Positions 12,676-22,844 of a stretch of 64,000 bases of DNA are shown here, one piece after another. The translations under genes were made by a program, and so were the position numbers. How positions within the stretch are numbered: position 1 is the stretch's first letter; every line of letters starts with the position of its first letter. The notes under the pieces were generated by a model that did no database searches, was not told where the DNA came from, and saw only the letters and a program-made list of their open reading frames with translations. The stretch lies in the NCBI RefSeq assembly GCF_000512585.2, contig NC_089247.1, forward strand, positions 868,001 through 932,000, given 5' to 3'. Source of the stretch: Kwoniella bestiolae CBS 10118. Taxonomy: Eukaryota > Basidiomycota > Tremellomycetes > Tremellales > Cryptococcaceae.

Positions 12676-15238
12676 CTATGGTCCAGGTCCTTCAGGTTTC
12701 AATCTACAATCACACGACATATCAGCTCCGAACTACCCCAAACACTCAAAGAGTCAGAGATAGTAAACTCACGAAGATCTACCAGCTCTCAAAACCTCAT
12801 CAACATTCAACAAATTAACCCCAATAGTAGCAGCACCATGCAACATCTGTCTCTTGACTCTATAATTATCCCAAATCCCCTCCAACACCGGATTAACAGG
12901 TTCCCCAGACTTCAAATCCAATCCAACGGGATCATCAGTCTCTTCCTGTTCCTGTTGAAGCGCCACAATCGAATCTTGCACATCCAATCCACCATTCTGA
13001 GCCAATGTCTTAGGAATGATTAGGAGAGCCTCGGCAAAAGCCAGTACACCGAGTTTGGCCCGTCCCTTTGTAGATTTCAGGGCGGTCTGAAGGTGGGCCG
13101 AACAGGCAATTTCGAACGCTCCTGCTCCTGGGATGAGGGAGTTGTCCTCGACGGCGTTCTTGACGGATCGGAAGCCGTCTCGGAGGGCATCTTGGATTTG
13201 GGTCATGGTGTGTGCGTTGGGGCCTATGCGATGAAGATAAGTCAGCTGAGTGATGGAGGCAAAGCGACGAACGGTCAAATTCGCAAGACCAGGTGAGGAG
13301 ACATAGAAGTCAAGCGAAACGGACGGTCATGGTAATTCAAGCTCCACACTCACCCTTGATAAGCATAGTGACACTCTTGGGTTCCTTTACATCTTCCACA
13401 AAGGTGTACTTCTCTTCACCGAGGGTATGCTCATACACCAAACCAGCCCAACCAAGTACGTCCGGCGTGAGATCGTCAACGGAGTTTTGCGCAACACCAC
13501 CACAGGCGAATTGTAATCTGCAACCAATTCAAAGACTTTAGCGATATCCCCTGAAAGCACCATTCGACCTGCGTCTCATCTCCCTTGGAGGCTAACAAGT
13601 CTCTCCATCGTGCCTGACCATCTATACGCCAGAATCCACTCCAATATTATGCAAGAGAGAGATGCTCACCTCTCCATATTCCTCCTCTTAGCTCGTCTCA
13701 GCGCAAAGATCCCATTCTTAGCCAACACGTCCAAACTCATCGGATCAATACCCTTCTGATTGATAACCACAAAGTTCTTGGGTTTCTCATCGGATCCAAC
13801 AGAGACATCACAAACTTGGTTCTTGAACTCGACGATCTTCTGTAATTTGGAATCAACGAATCGTCGCTCGGATTCGACAAGTTTTTCACGTTGTTCGGCA
13901 GAGGAGTAGAAGAAGCCTGAGTTTACTTCGCTGGGTATGTTGTAAGGGGTATCAGCCTTGTTCATTGCAGAAATCACAGATTTGTTCGACTGGTTGGCAC
14001 TAAGCTGTAGGATGTAGGTCGAAAGACTAACTCGACCTCTTCATACCGAAAGGGAGAAAAGAGATGATACGACGAGCAAAGCGACTCACGTCTTCTCATA
14101 CTCCAACGAAACATTCAAACTCAACACAAAAGCATTCTCCACCCTCTTAGGCATATCGGGATGTCTAGCTCCATGATCCAATACCAACCCTCTAATAAGG
14201 GTCGTATCAGTATCAGTCTTATGTTGCATCTTCATAATTTCAATCATATGCAGATCGATCGGATCTCGCTTTGAGCCATCTTCATTCTCGGGGGGTTGGA
14301 TAGCGAGGACGGCATCTACCACATCCGCAGCGAGCTTCTGGGCGAGTTTGGAGTGGAGTTTGGTAGAGAGGGAGGTGTGGGCTACGGAGATGAGGTTGGA
14401 TCGGTCGAGGGTGGGGGTTTGTCGGAAGTCGTCTAGGAACTGTTGTTCGTATTGACATATTAGTTAATAATTCATGCCCATGAGGGGTCAAGGGGAGAAG
14501 GTTTAATTTCAGTTGATGTGAGAGCCATATAGAAGGGCGGACCCACCTTCAAAGCCTCCTTCTTGGCCAGATCGAACCCCTCACCCAAAACTCTAGGATG
14601 CACACCCTCCTGAATATACCTATCTGCCTGTTTCAACAGTTCACCTACTAACAAAACCACCGAGGTGGTCCCGTCTCCTACTTGTTCGTCTTGAGCTACG
14701 GCCGTACGAGCTATCATAGCTGCGGTGGGGTTCTGTGTCGCAACGCAATGAAGGTATCAGCTCATTGTTTCAAACCTCAGGCAACTGTCAAGCTGACTTA
14801 CTTGGATTTGCATTTCTGATAATAATACTTTACCATCCTACCGGTTTGATCAGACTGTTAGCTACACTTCCAATATTAGGTGGGATTCAGCTCACCTTGG
14901 TCATTTTGATTTGACCTGATCCATCCACGAGCATCTTAATCGTACCTCTTGGACCTATCATGGCATTGTAGATTAGCATACCAGCATACGGAGATGCTAT
15001 GCGCTCGGTCCGCTTGAGCTGAACAGAAAAGCTTACCAAGGTTCGACTTGACGACATTGGCAAGACCCACTGCACCAGCCTACAAATTCATCAATCCAGA
15101 TATCAGCTATCGTATCTTGAGAATCTAAAGGAGACACAGCTGATTGAGATATCCCCCACTCACAGTGTTCACCTGCAATGCCTGGGTCCGTCGTATACTC
15201 TCCGCACGGGGATTGATGAGCTCGATACTGCTTGACAT
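12676..15238 (-). CDS. CCT6: T-complex protein 1 subunit zeta (CCT6), cytosolic chaperonin
   Basis: CCT6 is one of eight subunits of the TRiC/CCT ring that folds actin, tubulin and other cytosolic proteins using ATP. Ten exons on the minus strand: 15238-15164, 15079-15037, 14954-14896, 14837-14802, 14732-14547, 14439-14090, 13930-13670, 13517-13354, 13223-12773 and 12703-12676. They give 550 residues, the normal length. The start reads MSSSIELINPRAESIRRTQA, typical of the zeta subunit. Visible motifs are SNLGPRGTIKMLVDGSG, the ATP-binding DEQVGDGTTSVVLLVGELL, SLEYEKTEVNSGFFYSSA, and DNSLIPGAGAFEI. The last exon is only 28 nt (LKPEGPGP and stop). It follows AGRSS, and I included it because CCT6 proteins normally continue past AGRS. 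The first exons are very short (75, 43, 59 and 36 nt). Its promoter is shared, head to head, with the RS-rich protein gene. Confidence 0.97.
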
Positions 15239-15610
15239 GGTGTACTAGTTCTTCTCTCTTCCTAGATTTGCCGGTATTTTAGGCTCCTATGTTGAGTATG
15301 AGCAGGAGTAGGAGTGAATTGAGCTCTATGACAATGTATGAATGAGCTTGGAATGCTTTAGAAGGGTGTATGTAGATGATAAAAGTTGAGCTCTAACGAA
15401 CATTTCGTCTGAACGCGTAGAAGGAATCTCACTCTCTTCCAGTCCACGTGGAATGAATATATGTAGAGTGAGTTTATGTCAATTTATCCCATCTGCATGC
15501 TGCTGCTAGTATTTGCCACCCAACCAACCTCGAACTGCCAAACGTCACCAAGACAACCAAAACGTATCCCTCTTCAATACAGCACCAAAGCATACCTGCA
15601 AACCCCCACC
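15239..15610. promoter_or_regulatory. Divergent promoter between CCT6 and the RS-rich protein gene
   Basis: This 372-base spacer between two start codons contains no coding exon. No specific factor site can be claimed from sequence alone. Confidence 0.4.
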
Positions 15611-17239
15611 ATGTCCCTCAACAGCGTGGTCAACAACCTAGTCAGAGCAGCAGCAGGTATATCCACGACCATATCCGATACCGATCTTGATGCGCACGTA
15701 GCCAAACTCCTAGCTGACGAGGCAAAGGCGAGGGAGTTGAAGTGGTCTGAATTGGGGTTGACGGGGCTGTTAGGTAACTCGCTTGATAGGAATGGATCGT
15801 GAGTTATCTTCTTCCATTCAACGTAAATAGCTGTAATTCGGATTATGGAAATACAATCATTTTGAGGTAGAAATACAGAAGAGAAGATAGCTAATCCAGT
15901 TGATATCCAGACCAGATCCGAGTCTACCAAAAACGAATAAACGATTCCTTGCCTCTGTGATACGTACGGTAGATGGTCATAATTCTGCGTTGCTCAAGGC
16001 TCAAGCTCAGGCTGCTAGAGATGCCAGAGGGGGAGGGGAATCGTCCAGAAGCAGTGGTGCGGGGAGTAGGTTGTTTGGTGGGGCGTTGAGGGATATGGGT
16101 AGGAACGGGGTGGGTAGTGGGAGTGGGAAGGGTAAAGAGAGGGAGAGGGTGGAAAGTTCACGGAGGCATAGAGATGAAGATGCTAGAGATAGGAGATCTA
16201 GGAGGTATGATGAGGATCGTGATGATAGAGGATTAAGAAGGAGTAGACGAGATCGCGACGACGACCATGATAGGTATCGGAGTAGAGATAGGTCGAGGAA
16301 TGGGCACAGGCCAAGGAGTAGATCAAGAGACAGGAATGAAGACAGATCAAGGGACAGGTCCAGAGATAGGCAGCGGAAGGATGAAAAGCAATCTCAATCT
16401 CGTCATGACGAGTCCGAGTCCGACCGGCACGACCGAAGCGCACGACGCCAGAAAGATCCATCATCAATGGCTAAAGCCAAATCTGAACAGCGCAGTATAT
16501 CTCCTCCTACGAAAATCACCCAATACGAGCACTCCAAAACTTCATCACCTTCGCCTCCACCTGGTCCCCCACCCGCACCAATATCAAAGATGGATAAATA
16601 CTTCGCCTCAAGCTACGATCCCCGACTCGATTTTGCACCAATCCCCAAAGAAGGGATGATAGCTGATGTAGGGTGGGATAATATGCTGGCGGTGTTGAAG
16701 GAGAAGGGTAGGAAGGTGAGTGGTTATTCCCCATACATTCAGTCTGTACCTTCCCCCCCCTCCCGAAGTAATGAGATCGCAATCAGATCGATTGACTTCG
16801 TTCAGTGCATACTCAAGTCAACATATCAGTGCGAGTATTCGAAAGCTGATTCAACGCCTTGAGATAGAAGCGCCATCAATCCCCCACCCTATCCGACTCC
16901 ATCCCTGAACCACCCCAAGGCGTCCTCCCTTCCCGCCGACTGACCCCCGACCGATATGAAGATCTATCGCGTAAATTAGAGAAGAAAGATCGGAAGCAGC
17001 GTAAAGTTGAGCGTAAGAGACGTAGAGGATCGTCATACGACAGTTCAGAGGAAGAGAGGGAAAAGAGGAAAGAACGAAAGCGCAAGGATAAGGAGAAGCA
17101 GCGGGAAAAGGAACGGGAAGATGAAGAGAAGTATGCAAAGTTGAAAAAGGAGGGTGGGGTTAGTAAGAGCGGGGTGTTGGAGGGGTACGAGTATGTTAGG
17201 AAAGGTGGATTGAGGGAATGGGATGTGGGGAAGGAGTAG
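15611..17239 (+). CDS. RS/RD-repeat nuclear protein, probably splicing-associated
   Basis: Exons 15611-15798, 15911-16715 and 16868-17239 give 454 residues. The N-terminus (about 1-100) is a globular, helical segment (NNLVRAAAGISTTISDTDLD...TNKRFLASVIRTV). A long stretch of alternating Arg with Ser/Asp follows (RSRDRSRNGHRPRSRSRDRN), as in SR-type splicing proteins. It ends in a Pro-rich region and a compact conserved-looking block YDPRLDF...GWDNMLAVLKEKGRK. The C-terminus is a highly charged Lys/Arg/Glu helix, then VLEGYEYVRKGGLREWDVGK. The composition argues for a nuclear, RNA-processing role. I cannot name the family; the YDPRLD...WDNML block and the EYVRKGGLREWD tail are the best search seeds. 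Confidence 0.8.
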
Positions 17240-17547
17240 GAGGGGTTTGTAGATTTCTTGGATTTGAGGAGCTGCGTTGTACCACTTTGGGATGTATGCT
17301 GTATAATTCAACACACGAAGAATACCTGAGAGTTTCCAATGAAGATTTGCATATACACACTATTTACGTCTTTCGCACTTGCCAGGAAAAAAAGAAGAAG
17401 AGAAAACGATGATTCATACATAACATATCGAGGTCATGGTCTGTTTTTCGTATAGATGCAGGAGTATGGAAGGGGAAAAAACGATTTTCCATCTGGCTCG
17501 AACGATTACTCGAGATTTGTGAATTTCCATCGTCTTGGAGTATGACA
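17240..17547. other. Convergent 3' intergenic region
   Basis: This lies between the stop codons of the RS-rich gene (+) and SFT2 (-). No feature is visible. Confidence 0.4.
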
Positions 17548-18659
17548 TTATTGCATCCCCACCCAGGATTTGACGAGCTGCGAAAAAGAAACCGTGATGA
17601 TCAGTTTGGATCTTCGCAGGCTACGTACGAGACGTAATCGAGGGATAGACTTACAGTTCGAGCATAAGGAATATAAGAGAGGGAGTACCTATAACCATCC
17701 AATAGGATCAGTAATTATCCTCCAATCATAACACCATGTTTCCCATCTCGCATGGAGCTAATCCAGTGACTCCTCCCTCACCGAGCCAGAGGTAAAACCA
17801 ACTCACCAGAGAAAAGCAAGATACTGAACAATCACAAATACAATACAAAGTATCGCGGGCAACACAAAAGCACTGACAAACGTCATGACTATCGCAGCGA
17901 AGAGCAAAACAGTAGCGACCACTCGAACGGGTTTGAACATTTTTTCAAGTTGGGTTTTGAAGCCGATTAGGAAACCTGTTCCTACGAGAGAGAGGATCGC
18001 GCCGACCGCGAAGAGGGCTGGGTGGGTGTGTGGGCGGGCGGTCAGCTTGAACTTCACACGAGTAAAGCTCACAGAGATATTGTGGGAAACTTTCGCACTC
18101 ACTCGCAAATGCCCCTGTGGCTCCTAGGAACAATAATATTGCTCCCAACAGCGATATACCCAATCCACCGACATAACCTGTCCCACCGTACAGAAGCAAA
18201 TTAACAAAACGATTTGCATTCCTGTTGCTTCCCCTTTGTCGTCACCGGAACTGGGTAAGACTTACACGCTGCGAAACCACCTAATCTCTGAGTTCGAGTC
18301 AATCCCAAGCTCGAGTAGGCCGATTGGTTCTGTCGTTATGTTTATCAGCTACGTCTGATGTTGCCTTGGTATCAGGTTTATAGGTGACAGCTCGCAACTC
18401 ACTCCACCGAAGATGGCATCATCCGTTTGGGCTTCGAGGTCTATTCATTTCGTGTGGGTTGATGGACAAGAATGCAAATACGGTGTAGGGGGAGACACAA
18501 ATTTGACGATGATGCCATCATGATTGGTGAGAATGATCGTTTTCCAGCAGTGATGGTGGTAGAGAGTAGAAGGGTCATTGATCATCAGCTTGAGCTCTTG
18601 CTCTTGTTCTCAGCATGACTGGACTGGTCATGTTACTCACTAAACCACTTCCTGGACAT
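17548..18659 (-). CDS. SFT2: SFT2-family Golgi vesicle transport protein
   Basis: Sft2 is a four-helix membrane protein of the late Golgi needed for fusion of endosome-derived vesicles. Seven small exons on the minus strand: 18659-18641, 18440-18403, 18329-18266, 18177-18103, 18017-17807, 17688-17655 and 17577-17548. They give 156 residues, all in phase. The order is a cytosolic head (MSRKWFNLEAQTDDAIFGG), an SSLGLTRTQRL segment, TM1 (GISLLGAILLFLGA), TM2 (LFAVGAILSLVGTGFLIGFK), TM3 (VATVLLFAAIVMTFVSAF) and TM4 (LCIVFVIVQYLAFLWYSLSY). It ends IPYARTLVKSWVGMQ. The FLWYSLSYIPYAR ending is the family signature. The first coding exon is only 19 nt and is less certain than the rest. It supplies an N-terminus like those of other fungal Sft2 proteins. 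Confidence 0.88.
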
Positions 18660-19249
18660 GTTGATGTGTTCTCAATGAATTGTACTTGATCGAAGGCAAG
18701 GTGTACGGAATGTTGACTATAGCTCCTGATGATATTCAGGGTGGTCTCAATCTGACAGGTATCTGATCTGATTGGTGCTTTGACTTGTCTCGTCGTGATC
18801 GTTTCTACTGTCGTCGCCGCTGTTGTCGTTGTTATTGACCACGTCGCGTCTGTGATTGAATTCAACTTTTTATTACACAGCGAATCCCAAAGGCTATGCA
18901 TAACATAACATAACCGTATATCTAGCAATTACTTATCTATCACCCTGATTTAGTGAGTGATACATAGTAATAGTCACCGCACAGATCTCCTTTTCCCCTT
19001 TTTTTGCCACTCTACCACTCTACTTTCCCTCCACTCTTTGAGTCTAGGTCTGTTCTGCTTTTCGTTCAGTCCAGTCATCTTCTACTTCTCGTGCTTTATG
19101 CTCACCGTCTCTTTATCTCAGTGATCCCTCTACCCGATCGTACCTCACCAGACCAACCCACAAGATCCCTCTTGACTCAACATTGGCCCACCGTCCTACC
19201 TATCTTCATAAGATCCCCAAACATTCCTTCCCATCTCCCGCTTCCCTCC
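18660..19249. promoter_or_regulatory. Divergent promoter between SFT2 and the Rpr2-like gene
   Basis: No independent gene is supported. The part from 19004 is an open frame continuous with the next CDS, so that gene may start upstream of 19250. The rest holds no recognisable element. Confidence 0.35.
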
Positions 19250-20083
19250 ATGTCATCCCCACTCCCCGACCCAACCCTATTCCACCTCCTATCCCTCCCC
19301 CCACTCCTCCAACCAATCTCTCCACCACTCGCAGCCCTGCACCTAGCCCGAGTCAGACTATCACTCTCCATACCCACCTCTTCCACATATCTGGGTAAAT
19401 CCCTAGATGACTGGTGTAATCTCTGTGGTGGGTTGCGTTTGAATCTCGGCGGAACAACTACGAAGAAAGGACGGAGGATTGGTGTTAAGAGACGTAATTG
19501 GAAGGGAACGGTATGTGGCGTATGTGGGGAGAAGTATAAGAAGGGTGAACCTGATAGGGGGACGATTAGAGAACATCCACCTGCGAGGAGGACTAGGCGG
19601 ATGAAATTGGAGCAGGAGGGGAAGGGGAAGGAGAAGGAGACACAAGATCGGATGTCATGCAATCGCATGGATAGTGGAAATGTGGATGCTCATCAGAATG
19701 ACAACAATGGATCTACCAATATCCACCAGATTCAAACGATGAACGAGGACCCACCCTTTCAATCAACGTCTATAATCCACCCAACCACATCTCAACCCCC
19801 ACCCCCACCCCTACCCCCCAAATTCCTCTCCCGCCCTTCCCTCTCACACATCCCCACCTCCTCACCCAACCTACCCACTTACCCTCAACCTCCGCCTGTA
19901 TCGCCACCGTCTAACGCCGTAAATACAGGTATCAAGAAGTCAAGTAGCTCTGCTGGTATAGGAGTTGGGGCCGCAGGAGGTGCAAAGAGGAAGAAGAAAT
20001 CTGGTTTAGCCAAATTGTTAGCTGAGAATAAAGAGAGGGAGGCTTTGAGTAAAGGACAAGGAGGGATGTGGGGGTTAGGATAG
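19250..20083 (+). CDS. Rpr2/Snm1/Rpp21-like RNase P/MRP protein subunit (candidate)
   Basis: This single-exon frame gives 277 residues from the ATG at 19250. The first 50 residues are helical and Leu-rich (LFHLLSLPPLLQPISPPLAA, LHLARVRLSLSIP). A four-cysteine pattern follows: CNLC at 56-59 and CGVC at 89-92, separated by a basic segment (KKGRRIGVKRRNWKG). This N-terminal helix pair plus CxxC-CxxC order is that of the Rpr2/Rpp21/Snm1 family, protein subunits of RNase P or RNase MRP that bind zinc and RNA. The rest is low complexity: Pro-rich, then a basic tail KRKKKSGLAKLLAENKERE. The open frame extends upstream to an ATG at 19004 (359 residues), but that part looks like untranslated C/T-rich leader. 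No intron is needed, unlike nearly all neighbours. Another small zinc protein remains possible. Confidence 0.5.
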   Translation: MSSPLPDPTLFHLLSLPPLLQPISPPLAALHLARVRLSLSIPTSSTYLGKSLDDWCNLCGGLRLNLGGTTTKKGRRIGVKRRNWKGTVCGVCGEKYKKGEPDRGTIREHPPARRTRRMKLEQEGKGKEKETQDRMSCNRMDSGNVDAHQNDNNGSTNIHQIQTMNEDPPFQSTSIIHPTTSQPPPPPLPPKFLSRPSLSHIPTSSPNLPTYPQPPPVSPPSNAVNTGIKKSSSSAGIGVGAAGGAKRKKKSGLAKLLAENKEREALSKGQGGMWGLG

Positions 20084-20448
20084 AATGGTGTATTCGATAT
20101 ATGCTTCGTACAGCCCGTACATCTCCAACGATAACACCTCAGCACTCTCGCATGAGATATCCAGTTGGACAAAATTACAGACGGGAATGAGCGATCTCTC
20201 TGTTATTCGAATAAATCAAGAATCAGGTCAATACAGAGATACTCCCATCTCATTTATTCTCGAAATGATATCCGTATGTATGAGGTTGTACTGTTCATAT
20301 CACATTCTTGTAATGATCTGTATTTGTACTTGCACTTTTCATGTCGTTGTAACTATACATATATGTAACCTCGTATCAATCACTATCAATATCAAATCTC
20401 ATGTCCCCATCATTTCTTGTTCTCGTACTACCACATTAAACCCAACCA
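20084..20448. other. Convergent 3' intergenic region
   Basis: A/T-rich spacer between the Rpr2-like gene (+) and 3-hydroxyacyl-CoA dehydrogenase (-). Nothing further is seen. Confidence 0.4.
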
Positions 20449-22376
20449 TCAGCGACGCCTCTCCTTATATTTTATACCCCCGCTCCCACTCACCTCATAA
20501 AACCCTTGACCACTCTTCCTACCCAACTTCCCCTCCTTCACCAACTTATCCAAAAGCTCGATCGGTTCGACGAGCTCTTTGGAGATTTGACCTGACGCGG
20601 CTTTTCCGCGCCATCCTTGGGCTATGTATGTTGTCGTATCTTGTCAAGAAGATCAGCATCAAATGCAAAAACCAAGTGAAGATTGATGTAGACCAGTAGA
20701 CTAATGAGGGATTTTCGAGGTGTTGAGGCTGAACTCACCTAAGCCAACGAAATCAAGTAGTTTGAATGGCTATTACATCCCCAGAAGACCGGTGTTAGCT
20801 CATGTCCACTGATCAGCTCGCATTGAAACAGCTAAACTCACACCCATAGCTACATCACATCACACAAGTCAGCTTATCGCCCTTAGTAATCTCCAAAGCA
20901 CAGTGGGAACGGTAGCTGAGTAAGATGTGACATGGACTTACGGTACCCCGCTCCTAGCTCCATGGCTGTATCTATATCCTCTGGAGTCGCGTCTCCTCGC
21001 TCGACCATTCTGATGGATTCCACTGTGACATGACAGATGATATGAGCATTAGCCAATAGTCACTAGCACAGTATCCATATCACAGAGAAAGGAGAAAGTG
21101 AGAGATAAAGAAGGACATGTGAAAGATGGATACCACTTACGCAGATACGGGACCAACAGCCTGTTAACAATGAACCCAGGCGTATCATTACAAGTCACAG
21201 GGGCTTTACCTATTCTGAGCGTCACTTCCTTCAACGACTCGTATGTTGATGTCGAGGTCTGAGGGGTACGTATGATCTCGACGAGCTTCATTGCTATACA
21301 ATGGGCAGTGAGATCCCAATCAGCTTGCTTTACTCTCTGCATGTGAGGAGGCGCTGGGACAAAAACAAACTGTGATTGTTTACCTACCTGGAACAGGGTT
21401 GAAGAAATGTAATCCCGCGAATCTATAACCCACCAATCAGCTCTATCATATTGAGCTCATACAACCAGTTGCCATTATGGGCTGATGAGCGGACTCACCT
21501 CTCTTGTCGTTCCTTCCCGCATGATTCAGCAATCTCCGTAACAGAAAGAGACGAAGTGTTAGTAGCGAATATGCATTCTGCCCTATGGTCCAATACATAT
21601 CAATCAGCGTAAGTCAGACTCGGGACGCACGTCAGAGCAGCTCAGTGTTGAACAAGCTGACAAAATGGCAAGTAAGATGGTTACACTCACTTAGCTTTTG
21701 AGTCCAAAAACCCAAATAAATCTCTCTTGACCTTGATAGACTCGATGATAGCTTCCACCACCAGATCGGTATCCTCGACTGCTTTTCCACTACCCAATAA
21801 AGCCAAACCACATCAGCTCTGTTGACTGTTTACTATAAAAAGGAGAATAAGTCTCATGTTAATAGGTGGACCCACGCATCAGTGGTAGTTTCGATGTTAG
21901 CTAAGATCTTTTTGGTGAAACCCTCGATGTCGTCTGGGGATTTCTTCTTGGCTACTCGGGATAATGATTTGGAGATGATGTTTAGACCGTTCCTACATCA
22001 TCACCAAGATCATCAATCAGCTCCTGATCCACAATATCCAAGTTGAATGTCCATAAGTTGACGCGAGAAGGGATTGAGCTCACTCTAAAGCTTTATCCGT
22101 CACATCACTCAAAGTCACCTACAAGTCAAGTCAGCTACACCTCCTAATATGAAAGAACAGAAGAAGATAGCTCACCTTCAATCCACTCTGCGCTCCAACT
22201 TGGGCAATACCAGCCCCCATCAACCCCGCTCCAAATACTGTCATCCTCTCGATCCTGGAGCCGGAAGGGGTAGTCGAGAGGTGTCGTTGGATCGATGAGA
22301 GACGGGTCGCAGCTGCGGCATTCAGTTGAGAGCGGGTTGAGGACATTGTTGCGCTGCGGAGGATTGGTGAGAGCAT
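20449..22376 (-). CDS. L-3-hydroxyacyl-CoA dehydrogenase (mitochondrial, short chain)
   Basis: The enzyme oxidises 3-hydroxyacyl-CoA to 3-ketoacyl-CoA with NAD+ in beta-oxidation. Eleven exons on the minus strand: 22376-22176, 22118-22084, 21992-21876, 21789-21691, 21582-21499, 21422-21388, 21293-21141, 21022-20942, 20849-20842, 20769-20739 and 20621-20449. They give 338 residues. The first 40 residues are basic, Ser/Ala-rich and lack acids (SSIQRHLSTTPSGSR), as in a mitochondrial presequence. The Rossmann motif MTVFGAGLMGAGIAQVGA follows, then EAIIES, the FATNTSSLSVTEIA region, the catalytic-His motif RFAGLHFFNPVP, NDTPGFIVNRLLVPY, and the C-terminal GYPMGPFKLLDFVGL. Exon 9 is only 8 nt and encodes the PMG of that last motif. 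The end is uncertain: I read through a potential donor after GFYE to the TGA at 20449. A second in-frame ATG (codon 11) could make an isoform with a shorter presequence. Confidence 0.93.
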
Positions 22377-22844
22377 TATGGGTGCTAAGAGTATATGATA
22401 TATGTGATTATCACGGGATGGTGATAGTCAACGTAAAGAAGAGGTCGAGGGAGAGGGGGGAGAATTCAATTGACTTTACTGAGTTACGCCCTCTCCGCTT
22501 AATACAGCAGCGCGTATAACCGTGAGTCTTCTTTCCTATCACGTGATACACAGGGTCAGTTCCGATGGAAGTCAGGGGTGTCCTGCTCCTGACCCGATAA
22601 CATCGGGAGATAAGAAGAATGAGAGAAGCATGAGTGAGATTGATAGGATGAATTAGGAATACAAAAGACAAGTGCGAACATCGCGGGATGAGATATCAAG
22701 GACGATCAATATAAAACATATATAAGAGTATTATTGCTTAGACCCAATCGTGTCATTCTCGTCCTCAAGATTCCCTTGTCTCTGTAACATATCCATACAA
22801 CTCCCCCTTCTTACGCTCGACTAAGCAGTGTTCCACAACTCAAC
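22377..22844 (+). promoter_or_regulatory. Divergent promoter of 3-hydroxyacyl-CoA dehydrogenase and urate oxidase, with clustered GATA-factor-like sites
   Basis: Three HGATAR matches lie within 50 bases: CGATAA at 22596-22601, AGATAA at 22609-22614 and TGATAG at 22641-22646. HGATAR is the binding consensus of fungal GATA factors that switch on purine and other secondary-nitrogen catabolism genes, which suits urate oxidase. A TATA-like element (atataaaa) lies at about 22710, 130 bases before the urate oxidase ATG. The sites are seen; their use is inferred. Confidence 0.45.
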
